Below, piece by piece: positions 25,889 to 35,093 of a DNA stretch of 64,000 nucleotides (positions are counted from its first letter, which is position 1; every line of letters starts with the position of its first letter). The position numbers and the translations under genes were made by a program. Source of the stretch: Kitasatospora albolonga (GTDB lineage: Bacteria > Actinomycetota > Actinomycetes > Streptomycetales > Streptomycetaceae); the NCBI GenBank assembly GCA_002082585.1, contig CP020563.1, positions 1 through 64,000 of the forward strand, written 5' to 3'. A model generated the notes under the pieces. That model did no database searches, had not been told where the DNA came from, and worked only from the letters and a program-made list of their open reading frames with translations.

Positions 25889-28306
25889 ATGACATCTGCC
25901 TGGTCCCGCCGTACGTTCCTCGCCACCTCCGCCGTGCTGACCGCCGCCGCGGGCGGCAGCGCGCTCGTCCTGGCCGCACCCCGCGCCGCCGGGGCCGCCG
26001 CCTCCGCTGATCCGTACGCCGCGCTGCGCACCACCTGGAGCGCCCTGATCCTCGGGGAAGGGTTCAGTCCGACCGCCGAACCCTTCAAGGGGCGGCTGGC
26101 CGCGCTGGGTACCCAGGCCCGGGGATGGCGGGACACCATGGCCCCGGCGGACGGGTCGCTGTGGCCGGACGCCGTGTACAAGGACCCCGACCCGGACACC
26201 GACCCCGAGTCGTACGGTTTCTCCGCGAGGATGGCCGAGAGCTTCATCCGCCTCAACACGATGGCGCAGGCTTACCGGCAGCAGGGCACCGGACTGACGG
26301 GCGACTCCGTGCTGCGCACCGCGATCGTCACCGGCCTCGAACACCTCAACTCCCAGGTCTACAAGGCCGGTCAGGCGCGGTACGGGAACTGGTACAGCTG
26401 GCAGATCGGCGCACCCCAGGCCCTGCTGGACGTCTGCGTGCTGATGTACGACGCCCTCACCCCGGCGCAGCTCGGGCGGTACTGCGCCGCCGTCGACCAC
26501 TTCGTACCGGACTCCGCCGTGGCCTCGTACACCGGTACGAGCACGGGGGCGAACCGGGTCGACCTGTGCCGGGTGCTCGCCCTGCGCGGGGTCGTCGGCG
26601 GTACGGCCGCCAAGATCGCGCTGGCCCGGGACGCCCTCTCCCCCGTCTTCCCGCTGGTCACCAAGGGCGACGGCCTCTACGCCGACGGCTCGTTCATCCA
26701 GCACACCACCGTCCCCTACACCGGCAGCTACGGATCGGTGATGCTCGGCGGGCTCGGACTGCTGTTCGCGCTGCTCAAGGGGACGGCGTGGGAGGTGACC
26801 GACCCGAAGCGGCAGGTGGTGTTCGACGCGGTGGAGAACGCCTGGGCGCCCTTCCTCTACAACGGGCTCGTGATGGATTCCGTCGCGGGCCGCGCGATCA
26901 GCCGGGGCGAGGTCGACGACCACCGGCGCGGCCATCCGATCCTCGCCTCGATCGTGCTGCTCGGGCGGGGCGCGTCGGCCGCCGAGAACGCCCGGTGGCG
27001 CTCGCTCGTCAAGGGCTGGGCCCAGCGCGACTACTACAGCCCGCCGCTGGGCAACCCCTCGCTCAGCCTCACCGGCCTGGCCCGCCTCAAGTCCGTCCTG
27101 GACGACACCTCGGCCGCCCCGCTCCCCGAGCCGGAGGGCCACCGCCTCTTTCCCGACATGGCGCGCGCCACCCACCGCCGCCCCGGCTGGGCCGCCGCCC
27201 TCTCCATGGCCGACAAGCGGATCACGTACTACGAGACCGGCAACGGCGAGAACCTGCGCGGCTGGCACACCGGGTCGGGGATGCTCTACTGGTGGGGCGA
27301 CACCTTCGCCAACGGCCAGTACAGCGATGCCTTCTGGCCCACCGTCGACCCCTACCGGCTTCCCGGGACCACCGCGTCGCGCAAGGTGCTGGCGAACGGG
27401 GCGGGCGGCGACTGGGGCGCGGCGATGCCCGATGTGAACTGGGTGGGCGGGGTCACCGACAAGAAGCGGGCGGCGGTGGGGCAGTACCTGAAGGGGCTGT
27501 CCAGCACGCTGCTGGCGAAGAAGTCGTGGTTCTTCCTGGACGACACCGTGGTCTGCCTGGGCGCGGGCATCCGCTGCCAGGACGGTACGGCGGTGGAGAC
27601 CACGGTGGACAACCGGAACCTGGGCCCGGTCGGCAACGCCCCCTTCACCGTCGACGGCTCGGTGAAACCCGTCACCCGCCCGTGGTCGGCGACCCTGACC
27701 GGCGCCTCCTGGGCCCATCTCGGCGGGCACGGCGGTTACGTCTTCCCGGGCGGGGCGACCGTGAGGGCGCTGCGTGAGAACCGGTCCGGGCGGTGGCGCG
27801 ACATCAACACCGGCGGCTCCACGGAGACGCTGACCCGCGCCTATCTCACGCTCTGGGTCGACCACGGCCAGAACCCGGCGGACGCCTCGTACGCCTATCA
27901 GCTGCTGCCCGGCGCCTCCGAGCAGCGGACCTCCGCCCGCGCCGCCGACACCGGCTGGCTGCGGGTGCTCGCCAACACCGATGACCAGCAAGGCGTGTCG
28001 GTGCCCTCGCTGGGGCTGACCGCCGTCAACTTCTGGTTCGGCGGGACCGTGGGGCCCCTGGTGGCGGACGCCCCCTGCTCCGTGATGGTCACCGAGCACA
28101 CCGACGGCACGGCCACCGTCTGCGTCAGCGACCCCATGCGGGCCCGGACGAGCCTGACCGTCACCTGGAACAGGGCCGTCGCCTCCGTCGTCTCGAAGCC
28201 GTCGACCGTGACGTCCGCGACCACGGGAGCGTCGCTGCGCCTGGTGTTCGGCGATCTCTCCGGTACGCGCGGGGCGACGCAGACCGTCAGGGTGCGGCTG
28301 TCCTGA
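25889..28306 (+). CDS. Secreted polysaccharide lyase family 8 (hyaluronate/chondroitin lyase type)
   Basis: 805 residues. A Tat signal (SRRTFLATSAVLTAAAGGSA, cleaved near AAGA) is followed by the PL8 alpha/alpha-toroid (WSWQIGAPQALLD-like core WYSWQIGAPQALLD, about residues 130-400). The Asn-His-Tyr catalytic set is visible in TGANRVDLCRV and DGSFIQHTTVPYTGSYG. The beta-sandwich domains follow (ANGQYSDAFWPTVDPYRLPG onward). PL8 enzymes cleave hyaluronan, chondroitin or xanthan by beta-elimination; the Q-H-T-x-V-P-Y-T-G-x-Y-G stretch is that of hyaluronate/chondroitin AC lyases. ATG at 25889 has GGAG upstream. It is divergent from the regulator and heads the degradative side of the locus. Confidence 0.9.
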   Translation: MTSAWSRRTFLATSAVLTAAAGGSALVLAAPRAAGAAASADPYAALRTTWSALILGEGFSPTAEPFKGRLAALGTQARGWRDTMAPADGSLWPDAVYKDPDPDTDPESYGFSARMAESFIRLNTMAQAYRQQGTGLTGDSVLRTAIVTGLEHLNSQVYKAGQARYGNWYSWQIGAPQALLDVCVLMYDALTPAQLGRYCAAVDHFVPDSAVASYTGTSTGANRVDLCRVLALRGVVGGTAAKIALARDALSPVFPLVTKGDGLYADGSFIQHTTVPYTGSYGSVMLGGLGLLFALLKGTAWEVTDPKRQVVFDAVENAWAPFLYNGLVMDSVAGRAISRGEVDDHRRGHPILASIVLLGRGASAAENARWRSLVKGWAQRDYYSPPLGNPSLSLTGLARLKSVLDDTSAAPLPEPEGHRLFPDMARATHRRPGWAAALSMADKRITYYETGNGENLRGWHTGSGMLYWWGDTFANGQYSDAFWPTVDPYRLPGTTASRKVLANGAGGDWGAAMPDVNWVGGVTDKKRAAVGQYLKGLSSTLLAKKSWFFLDDTVVCLGAGIRCQDGTAVETTVDNRNLGPVGNAPFTVDGSVKPVTRPWSATLTGASWAHLGGHGGYVFPGGATVRALRENRSGRWRDINTGGSTETLTRAYLTLWVDHGQNPADASYAYQLLPGASEQRTSARAADTGWLRVLANTDDQQGVSVPSLGLTAVNFWFGGTVGPLVADAPCSVMVTEHTDGTATVCVSDPMRARTSLTVTWNRAVASVVSKPSTVTSATTGASLRLVFGDLSGTRGATQTVRVRLS

Positions 28307-28489
28307 CGGCGGGCGTCCCGGCCGAGGCCCGACCGAGGCCCGGACGCGGCCGGCTCGGCCGCGATCCGGTCACGGGTCACCGGCCCGTCGGAGTGTCGCA
28401 GCGGATTCCGTACGTCCATGCCTCACCGGCCCCAGGGGGTGTCCGACGCTCCTGATCATGCCGCGCACCGGGCTCGTAGACTCACGCGC

Positions 28490-29245
28490 ATGACCCGACA
28501 GGAGATAGCCCCGGCCCTCGTTCCCGCGTTCGCGCCCCACGGCACGCTGCGCGCCTCCATCAATCTCGGCAATCCGATCCTGGCCGGCCGGGACCCGGCG
28601 GGCGGCGAGCCGTTCGGGGTGTCGGTCGACCTCGCCCACGCGTTCGGGCGGCGGCTCGGGGTGCCGGTCGAGCTCGTGGTGTTCGAGAAGGCGGCCGCCG
28701 CGGTGGAAGCGGTGCGGGCGGAGAAGGCGGACCTCGGGTTCTTCGCCGTCGACCCGGCGCGGAGCGAGGGGCTGCTGTTCACCGCTCCGTACGTGCTGAT
28801 CGAGGGCAGCTACCTGGTGCCCGAATCGTCCGCGCTCACCGGGAACGAGGAGGTCGACCGCGAGGGGACCCGTATCTCGGTCGGTTCGGGCAGCGCCTAC
28901 GACCTGTTCCTGACCCGCGCCATCGAGCACGCCGGGATCGTACGGCTGCGGGGCGCCTCCGCCGCGCTCGCCGCCGTGCGGAGCGGCGAGGTGGAAGTGG
29001 CCGCCGGGATCAGGCAGTTGCTGGAGGCCGAGGCCCGGCGCGCGCCCGGGGTACGGATGCTGCCGGGGCGTTTCATGGTGATCCAGCAGGCCATGGGCAT
29101 CCCGGACGCCCGGGGTACGGCGGCCCAGGAGGTGCTGGCGGCCTTCGTGGAGGAGATGAAGGAGAGCTGCTTCGTCGCCGAGGCGCTGGAACGCCACGGT
29201 GTGGAGGGCGCCTTGGTGGCACCGGCCGTGGGGCTTCCCTCCTGA
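28490..29245 (+). CDS. Extracellular-solute-binding-protein-fold protein lacking a signal peptide
   Basis: 251 residues of the SBP_bac_3 fold: GTLRASINLGNPILAG, FGVSVDLAHAFGRRLGVPVEL, VFEKAAAAVEAVRAEKADLG and AVRSGEVEVAAGIRQLLE. Such proteins normally bind polar amino acids outside the cell. This one starts MTRQEIAPAL with no signal peptide or lipobox and has no permease or ATPase beside it. It may be a cytoplasmic ligand-binding or cyclohexadienyl-dehydratase-like protein. Probably monocistronic. Confidence 0.75.
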   Translation: MTRQEIAPALVPAFAPHGTLRASINLGNPILAGRDPAGGEPFGVSVDLAHAFGRRLGVPVELVVFEKAAAAVEAVRAEKADLGFFAVDPARSEGLLFTAPYVLIEGSYLVPESSALTGNEEVDREGTRISVGSGSAYDLFLTRAIEHAGIVRLRGASAALAAVRSGEVEVAAGIRQLLEAEARRAPGVRMLPGRFMVIQQAMGIPDARGTAAQEVLAAFVEEMKESCFVAEALERHGVEGALVAPAVGLPS

Positions 29246-29284
29246 CGTTCAGCCGCCCTGTTTCCCCCTCCCGGCCCCCGCCCC

Positions 29285-29452
29285 TCACCTTCCGTCCTGC
29301 CCCTCCAGCTCCTCGCCGAGCAGGCGCCGGGCCTTCTCGCGCAGCCGCTGCCGGTGTTCGGGGTCGGTCGCGCGGTCGGCGGCGCGGCCCAGCTCCTCGG
29401 CGCGTTCGCGGGTGCGGCGGGCTCGTTCCAGGGGGGTGTCGGGCAGGTTCAT
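29285..29452 (-). CDS. Small charged helical protein of unknown function
   Basis: 55 residues starting MNLPDTPLERARRTRERAEE, rich in Arg/Glu/Ala with heptad-like spacing and probably one long helix pair. GGAGG lies 7 nt before the ATG at 29452. A longer in-frame start at 29557 exists but has no ribosome site. Function unknown. Confidence 0.6.
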   Translation of the reverse strand: MNLPDTPLERARRTRERAEELGRAADRATDPEHRQRLREKARRLLGEELEGQDGR

Positions 29453-29599
29453 GGGGATGTCCTCCGTCGTGGTTCCTCCGTCGGCAACAGGCGTTGCGTG
29501 CGCGACCGGAGCCCCAGCGTCACCGGAGTCCGGCCGGAGCGCATCTCGTGCGGTCACGTACGGTGACTTCCCCGGTGGAGGCCGTCGCCTCGCCGCCGC

Positions 29600-30607
29600 T
29601 CAGTCCAGCGGGCCGCGCAGAGCTGTGGAGTTGCCGCGCCAGGCAGTGAGCAGCCGGGCGGCGAGGCGGTCCTCCAGGAACCCGGTGGCCTCGATGCCGA
29701 AGGCGATGTCGGGCTCCAGGTGCGGTTCGTCGGCGAGCAGTCCGCCGATGACGTCACGGCGGACGACCTGTTCGTGCACGGCGTCGGCTTCCACGTGCTC
29801 GTCGTAGAACCGCTGGGCGGCCGGTCCCGCGCCGACCCGCTTCAGCGCGGCGGCGAGGCGGCGCGAGCCGGGTGACGAGGTGACCTCGACGGCGGCGAAG
29901 TGGCCGACGAGAGCGCCCCTGAGGGAACGGTGCAGCCCGAACAGGGACATCAGGTTGACGGTGGCGAGCGCATCGGCGGGCGCGGCGTCGAGGTAGTGCC
30001 CGTACGCCGTCTCCAGGGACAGGTCCGTCATCAGGTCGGCGTACAGGCGGGCGTGGATGTCGGCCTCCCGCCCGGCGCCGAACTCGTCGAACTCGACGGC
30101 CACCATCGCGGCCTTGGCACGCCCGTACAGCCGGGGGATCACCCAGGCGTGCGGATCGGCCTCCTTGAGGTGGTAGAGCGAGCGCAGGGCGGCGTACTCG
30201 CGCAGCTGCCACAGCTCGCCGTCGTCGTGCAGGAAGTGGCTGACGCCATGGCCGTCGTCGCCGACGGGCTCGACCAGCAGACCGGCCAGGGCGGTGTCCA
30301 CCACGCCGTCGGTTCGGGCGCCCGCGCGGAGCGCGGCGAGGAAGGGTTCTTCCAGGGCGCGGCGCAGCCCCAGCAGGGCTGGGTTCCACTCGTGCTCCTC
30401 GTCCACGCCCGCGAAGCCCTGGTAGTGGAGCTCGTACAGGACGTAGAGGGCGAGCTGGAGGTCGTCGCCGAAGGGGTCCGCGTCACCGACCGCGTGGGCC
30501 CGGTGGTCCGGGGCTCCGCGCAGGGCGTCGATGGCCTCGCCGGACAGCGGGCCGCGCGGGGCGGGCAGCGGGGGGCTCCGCCGCCTCGGTTCACGGTGGC
30601 CGGGCAT
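29600..30607 (-). CDS. Iron-containing redox enzyme, haem-oxygenase-like diiron fold (HDO)
   Basis: 335 residues, all-helical. Metal-ligand patterns of haem-oxygenase-like diiron oxidases are visible in EFDEFGAGREADIHARLYAD and FYDEHVEADAVHEQVVRRD. The family includes N-oxygenases and desaturase/lyase types; the substrate here is unknown. ATG overlaps the stop of the CDGSH gene by one base (TGATG), so the two are translated together. The CDGSH protein may deliver electrons or iron-sulfur clusters to it; this is inference from the operon. Confidence 0.82.
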   Translation of the reverse strand: MPGHREPRRRSPPLPAPRGPLSGEAIDALRGAPDHRAHAVGDADPFGDDLQLALYVLYELHYQGFAGVDEEHEWNPALLGLRRALEEPFLAALRAGARTDGVVDTALAGLLVEPVGDDGHGVSHFLHDDGELWQLREYAALRSLYHLKEADPHAWVIPRLYGRAKAAMVAVEFDEFGAGREADIHARLYADLMTDLSLETAYGHYLDAAPADALATVNLMSLFGLHRSLRGALVGHFAAVEVTSSPGSRRLAAALKRVGAGPAAQRFYDEHVEADAVHEQVVRRDVIGGLLADEPHLEPDIAFGIEATGFLEDRLAARLLTAWRGNSTALRGPLD

Positions 30608-30912
30608 CAGGCGGCTCCTCCCTCGCTCCGGTCGGCCTGATCGGTCTCATCGGCCTTGCCGGTCAGGTCGGTCTCGTCCGCCGCGGGGTCCCGTTCCCGC
30701 TTCACGCGGCGGCGGTGGCTGGTGTCGCACCACGGGTACGTGCGGGTCCTGCGGCAGGTGCAGATGGCCGCGGTGAACCGGCGCGAGGTGTAGAGGGTGC
30801 CGTCGTCACCGACCACCTCGACCGGCCCCGCCACCAGGAGCGGCCCCTCGGCCCCGAGGGTGAGGCGGGTGGGGCGGGTCGCGCGGTCGGGCCGGTCAGG
30901 GCTGCTGGGCAC
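30607..30912 (-). CDS. CDGSH iron-sulfur domain protein
   Basis: 101 residues. The 3Cys-1His cluster motif is clear: CTCRRTRTYPWCDTSH (about residues 51-66), which binds a [2Fe-2S] cluster. The N-terminal half has strands EGPLLVAGPVEVVGDDGTLY typical of bacterial mitoNEET-like proteins. The C-terminal tail is acidic and Asp/Thr-rich. It overlaps the upstream methyltransferase gene by 17 nt and the downstream diiron oxidase gene by one base, so all three form one operon. Confidence 0.88.
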   Translation of the reverse strand: MPSSPDRPDRATRPTRLTLGAEGPLLVAGPVEVVGDDGTLYTSRRFTAAICTCRRTRTYPWCDTSHRRRVKRERDPAADETDLTGKADETDQADRSEGGAA

Positions 30913-31585
30913 GGATGATCACCAGCTTCTCCTCGTCGGTACGGTCGTCCAGGAGGCCCCGGCCGCGCAGCCAGGAGAGCCGGGAGAGCAGGACGGGCCC
31001 GAACGGCACGTTCGCCGTGTCGCTCACCTCGGCCCGCAGCCCGCCCCGGGACAGCCGCCGCAGGGTCGCCTCCGTACCGGTGAGGTCGGAGTGGACCATG
31101 AGCAGGGCGCCTCCCCTGCGCAGGAGGTACGGGGCCGCGTCGCAGATGCGGTCGACCACCGCCCGCCCGTCGTGGCCCGCGTCCCAGGCCCGGGCGTTCC
31201 CGCGCCGGGGTGGCGGGCCCAGCGGCGAGGGGACGTAGGGCGGGTTGCTGAGCACCAGGTCGTACGTCCGTCCCGGTACCGGGTCCGTCAGGTCGCCGCG
31301 GTGCACGGTGACCCGCTGCCGGGCGAGGAGCGCGTTCACGCGGGCGGTGAGCACGGCCCGCCGGGCGACGTCGACGGCGGTCACGCGCGCACCCCGGCGG
31401 GCGGCGGCCACCGCGAGGAGGCCGCTGCCGGTGCCGAGGTCGATCACGTCGGAGCCGGGGCGGACGGTCTCGCGGGCCAGGGCCCTCAGCAGCAGGTGCG
31501 TGTCGTGCTGCGGCGCGTAGACACCGGGCAGGGTGCGGACACCCGGCCCCCGGGGCGTGGTCAGCGTGGGGACGGCGGCGGACAT
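30896..31585 (-). CDS. HemK2/MTQ2-family protein methyltransferase
   Basis: 229 residues. SAM-binding VIDLGTGSGLLAVAAARRGA and the NPPY motif (LVLSNPPYVPSP) of N5-glutamine/adenine methyltransferases are present. The class methylates glutamine in proteins such as release factors, but the target here is unknown. ATG at 31585 was chosen for GGAGG 6 nt upstream; in-frame starts at 31627 and 31717 would run toward the inverted repeat. First gene of the methyltransferase-CDGSH-diiron oxidase operon. Confidence 0.85.
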   Translation of the reverse strand: MSAAVPTLTTPRGPGVRTLPGVYAPQHDTHLLLRALARETVRPGSDVIDLGTGSGLLAVAAARRGARVTAVDVARRAVLTARVNALLARQRVTVHRGDLTDPVPGRTYDLVLSNPPYVPSPLGPPPRRGNARAWDAGHDGRAVVDRICDAAPYLLRRGGALLMVHSDLTGTEATLRRLSRGGLRAEVSDTANVPFGPVLLSRLSWLRGRGLLDDRTDEEKLVIIRAQQP

Positions 31586-31700
31586 GGGGACCTCCTGCAC
31601 GCGTCGGACGCGTGAATCGTGGGGCATGCCACCCGTCAAGGCTCCGCTCGTTCCGTCCGGGGCGCCATTTGTGGGTTCACGCGGAGTGACCGCATGCGGC

Positions 31701-31751
31701 CGGGGCCGTACGTACATCCGCGCCGGATGTACGGATGTACGTACGGCCCCG
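31701..31751. terminator. Long perfect hairpin, probable terminator
   Basis: 20-nt arm cggggccgtacgtacatccg (31701-31720) pairs perfectly with 31732-31751 across an 11-nt loop. It lies 26 nt after the stop of the small membrane protein gene and before the methyltransferase promoter, so it likely insulates the two minus-strand units. Confidence 0.7.
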
Positions 31752-31777
31752 GCCCGCGGGGGTGCCGGTGACGTACG

Positions 31778-31957
31778 TCAGCGCCTGCGCGACGCGCCCG
31801 TACGCAGTCCGGAACCGATCCCTGCCACATGCAGGGCGAGCAGCGTCAGGCCGATGAGCATGACGTTCGTCGAGGCGAACACATCGTTCGTCGAGATGTC
31901 CGCCGCGTTGATCAGGAAGGCGATGAAGAAGAGAACTGCAGCGGCTATACCGAGCAT
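31778..31957 (-). CDS. Small membrane protein of unknown function
   Basis: 59 residues: MLGIAAAVLFFIAFLINAAD, a short loop, then VMLIGLTLLALHVAGIGSGL and a basic tail ending ASRRR. Two transmembrane helices with a short loop. GGAAGGA lies upstream of the ATG. Similar tiny membrane proteins are widespread in Streptomyces without known role. Confidence 0.7.
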   Translation of the reverse strand: MLGIAAAVLFFIAFLINAADISTNDVFASTNVMLIGLTLLALHVAGIGSGLRTGASRRR

Positions 31958-32262
31958 GGGGAGTCTTTCCTTCCTAGGTGTGTGGTGAGAGCCGTGTGCC
32001 CATGAATCGCGGAGTTAGACCGCTGGACCGGTCCGTACCTTTCCCCGCCTCCCCGCCTCCCCGCCGCCACCGCTGTCGTAGGCCGAACGGGCGGGGTGAC
32101 ACTCCCCGGGGCGCCTCTCCAGGTGTTTCTGCGCCGGGAGCACGCGGCTGCCGTGATCATCTCGGAGCACCGCTCCCCCTTCTGCCGCCTCGCATCCGAA
32201 CGGGGTACGAGTCCGGAAGGAGTGACGAACCGTTCGCATCTCCCTGACCGGAAGGACGTGAG
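31958..32262 (+). promoter_or_regulatory. Upstream region of the carotenoid operon
   Basis: A 305-bp gap without a gene. It holds an inverted pair cgaacgg (32197-32203) / ccgttcg (32230-32236) close to the crtE start and pyrimidine-rich stretches. No convincing sigma-70 promoter is seen. In other Streptomyces the crt operon is read by a light-induced ECF sigma factor, which would fit, but I cannot assign its boxes. Confidence 0.3.
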
Positions 32263-33570
32263 ATGGGCCGTACCGAGGCCGCGGAGCACTCCTTCGCAGC
32301 CTGCCCGCTCCCGGTGGGCCCCGGCCCCTCCGGCACCGGGCCCGGCGCCGGGGCCCGTGCCGTCGACGCGGACGTGGTCGGCGCCGTCCTGCGTACCGCA
32401 CGGGCGGTCCTGGCGGAGCGGGTCGCCCAGGCGGCGGAGATCGACGCCTCGTTCTCCGGGGATCTGGCGGGGCGGGTCGCCGGTTTCACGCTGGAGGGGG
32501 GCAAGCGGATGCGTCCCCGGCTGCTGTGGTGGGGGATGCGGGCCTGCGGTGCGGCGGACTCGGTGTCGACCGCCGCCGCGCTGCGGCTGGGGGTCGCGCT
32601 GGAGCTCATCCAGACCTGTGCGCTGATCCACGACGACGTGATGGACCGGTCGCGGCTGCGCCGGGGGCGGCCCGCCGTGCACATCGGGCTCGCCGGGCGG
32701 GCGGGCCTGTCGCCGGACTCGGAGCGGGGGGCCGCGTTCGGTACGTCGGCCGCCGTGCTGGCCGGGGATCTCGCGCTGGTCTGGGCCGACGACACCGTGG
32801 CGGAGACCGCGCTGCCCGCCGCCGTACGGCGGCGGGTCGGGGCGCTCTGGCGGGCGATGCGGACCGAGATGGTCGCCGGGCAGTATCTGGACCTGCACGG
32901 CCAGGCCACCGGGGGCTCGTCGGCGGTGCGGGCGATACGGACCGCCTGCCTCAAGAGCGCCCTGTACTCCGTGGAACGGCCCCTGGCGATCGGGGCGGCC
33001 CTGGCCGGTGCCGACGAGCGCACCACGGCCGCGCTGTGCTCGGCCGGGCGGTCCGCGGGCATCGCCTTCCAGCTCCGGGACGATCTGCTGGGGGTCTTCG
33101 GCGACCCGGCGCGGACCGGGAAGCCGTCCGGGGACGACATCCGCGAGGGCAAGCCGACCTATCTCCTCGCCGTGGCCCGTACGCGGGCCGAGGCCGCGGG
33201 CGACGAAGGGGCGCTGGCCGTCCTCGGCCGTGCCGTCGGGAACCCGGACCTCACGGAGGGTGATCTCGCGGCCGTACGCGGTGTCTTCGAGGCAACCGGG
33301 GCACACGCCCATGTGGAACGGGAGGCGGAGCGCCTGCGTGACGACGCCGTACGCCGTCTGGGTGAGGCCGTCGACGTGGAGGCGCACGGCGGGCGGCAGT
33401 TGCTCGGACTGCTGCGCACGGTCTCCGGGGACCGGTCCGGCCGTGCCGCCGACGCCGGAACCTCGGACGCCGATACGGGTACGGATACGACGCACGGAAC
33501 GCGCGGGCACGACAGCCGGACGGCGGATGCCCGGGTACTGACCGCGACCGAAGGAGGAAGCACCAGGTGA
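32263..33570 (+). CDS. crtE: Geranylgeranyl diphosphate synthase (polyprenyl synthetase)
   Basis: 435 residues. First Asp-rich motif LIHDDVMDRSRLRRGRPA, second Asp-rich motif FQLRDDLLGVFGD, and lysine site GGKRMRPRLLWWG are those of short-chain trans-prenyltransferases. It supplies GGPP for phytoene. An N-terminal 40 residues and a C-terminal Asp/Thr/Arg-rich tail (from about residue 390) extend beyond the core. The stop overlaps the GTG of crtI by four bases (GTGA). First gene of crtE-I-B-V. Confidence 0.92.
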   Translation: MGRTEAAEHSFAACPLPVGPGPSGTGPGAGARAVDADVVGAVLRTARAVLAERVAQAAEIDASFSGDLAGRVAGFTLEGGKRMRPRLLWWGMRACGAADSVSTAAALRLGVALELIQTCALIHDDVMDRSRLRRGRPAVHIGLAGRAGLSPDSERGAAFGTSAAVLAGDLALVWADDTVAETALPAAVRRRVGALWRAMRTEMVAGQYLDLHGQATGGSSAVRAIRTACLKSALYSVERPLAIGAALAGADERTTAALCSAGRSAGIAFQLRDDLLGVFGDPARTGKPSGDDIREGKPTYLLAVARTRAEAAGDEGALAVLGRAVGNPDLTEGDLAAVRGVFEATGAHAHVEREAERLRDDAVRRLGEAVDVEAHGGRQLLGLLRTVSGDRSGRAADAGTSDADTGTDTTHGTRGHDSRTADARVLTATEGGSTR

Positions 33571-35093
33571 TCACGGTCAAGGGGCACGTCGACCATGTGG
33601 TGGTGGTCGGCGCCGGTCTGGCGGGGCTGGCCGCGACGCTCCACCTCCTCGGCGCGGGCCGCCGGGTCACCGTGGTCGAGCGTGACCCCGGGCCGGGCGG
33701 CCGGGCCGGGCTGCTGGAGTCGGGCGGCTTCCGCATCGACACCGGGCCGACCGTGCTGACCATGCCGGACCTGGTGGACGAGGCGTTCGCGGCGGTCGGG
33801 GACCGGCTGGCCGACCGGCTGGAGCTGATCCGGCTGGACCCCGCCTACCGGGCCCGGTTCGCGGACGGCTCCCAGCTCGACGTGCACACCGACGGGGCCG
33901 CGATGGAGGCGGCGGTCGAGCGGTTCGCGGGGGCCCGGCAGGCGGTCGGCTACCGGCGGCTGCGGCGCTGGCTGGAGCGCCTGTACCGGGTGCAGATGCG
34001 CCGTTTCATCGACGCCAACTTCGACTCGCCGCTCCAGCTCGCCCACCCCGACCTCGTCCGGCTCGCCGCCCTCGGCGGTTTCGGCCGGCTCGACGCGCGG
34101 ATCGGGCGCTTCGTCTCGGACGAGCGGTTGCGCCGGGTCTTCTCCTTCCAGGCGCTGTACGCGGGCGTCCCGCCGGCCCGGGCGCTCGCCGCGTACGCCG
34201 TCATCGCCTACATGGACACGATCGCCGGGGTGTACTTCCCCAAGGGCGGAATGCACGCGCTGCCCCGGGCTCTGGCGGACTCGGCGGCCGAGGCGGGCGC
34301 CGCCTTCCGCTACGGGCAGAGCGTGACCCGGCTGGAGCGTTCGGGCGACCGGGTCACCGCCGTCGTCACGGACCAGGAGCGCATCCCCTGCGACGCGGTG
34401 GTGCTCACCCCCGACCTCCCCGTCGCCTACCGGCTGCTGGGCCGCGGCCCCCACCGGCCGCTCCGCCTCCGCCACTCCCCCTCCGCGGTGATCCTGCACG
34501 CGGGCACGGACCGTACGTGGCCGGATCTGGCGCACCACACCATCTCGTTCGGCGCGGCCTGGAAGGGCACCTTCCGTGAACTCACCCGCACCGGGACGCT
34601 GATGTCCGACCCGTCCCTCCTCATCACCCGGCCCACCGCGACCGACCCCGCCCTCGCCCCGCCCGGCAAGCACCTCCACTATGTGCTGGCGCCCTGCCCC
34701 AACACCGAAGTCGGGCCGGGCGTAAGGGAATGGAGGGAGCTGGGCCCCCGCTACCGGGACGAGCTGCTGGCCGAGCTGGAGCGCCGCGAGATGCCCGGCC
34801 TCGGTGCGGCGATCGAGGAAGAAGGGCTGGTCACCCCGGTCGACTGGACCGCCCAGGGGCATGCGGCGGGCACCCCGTTCTCCGTGGCCCACACCTTCCC
34901 CCAGACCGGTCCGTTCCGGCCGCGCAACCTGGTGCGGGGCACGGTCAACGCCGTCCTCGCCGGATGCGGCACCACGCCCGGTGTCGGCGTGCCGACCGTC
35001 CTGATCTCCGGGAAGCTGGCGGCTCAGCGGATCACCGGCCCCCGCCCCGTTGCCCGACCGTCCGGAGAGGCGCCTTCGTATGACCGTCCGTGA
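33567..35093 (+). CDS. crtI: Phytoene desaturase
   Basis: 508 residues. FAD-binding N-terminus [34 protein letters not shown], then [13 protein letters not shown] and [14 protein letters not shown]. The C-terminal carotene-desaturase signature reads [23 protein letters not shown]. It converts phytoene to lycopene in steps at the membrane. GTG start overlaps crtE; the 3' end overlaps crtB by 14 nt. Confidence 0.93.
   Translation: MITVKGHVDHVVVVGAGLAGLAATLHLLGAGRRVTVVERDPGPGGRAGLLESGGFRIDTGPTVLTMPDLVDEAFAAVGDRLADRLELIRLDPAYRARFADGSQLDVHTDGAAMEAAVERFAGARQAVGYRRLRRWLERLYRVQMRRFIDANFDSPLQLAHPDLVRLAALGGFGRLDARIGRFVSDERLRRVFSFQALYAGVPPARALAAYAVIAYMDTIAGVYFPKGGMHALPRALADSAAEAGAAFRYGQSVTRLERSGDRVTAVVTDQERIPCDAVVLTPDLPVAYRLLGRGPHRPLRLRHSPSAVILHAGTDRTWPDLAHHTISFGAAWKGTFRELTRTGTLMSDPSLLITRPTATDPALAPPGKHLHYVLAPCPNTEVGPGVREWRELGPRYRDELLAELERREMPGLGAAIEEEGLVTPVDWTAQGHAAGTPFSVAHTFPQTGPFRPRNLVRGTVNAVLAGCGTTPGVGVPTVLISGKLAAQRITGPRPVARPSGEAPSYDRP

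Noticed and set aside
25793..28099. Long minus-strand frame opposite the PL8 lyase
   Set aside because: No domain and no ribosome site, while the + strand shows a Tat signal and PL8 catalytic motifs.
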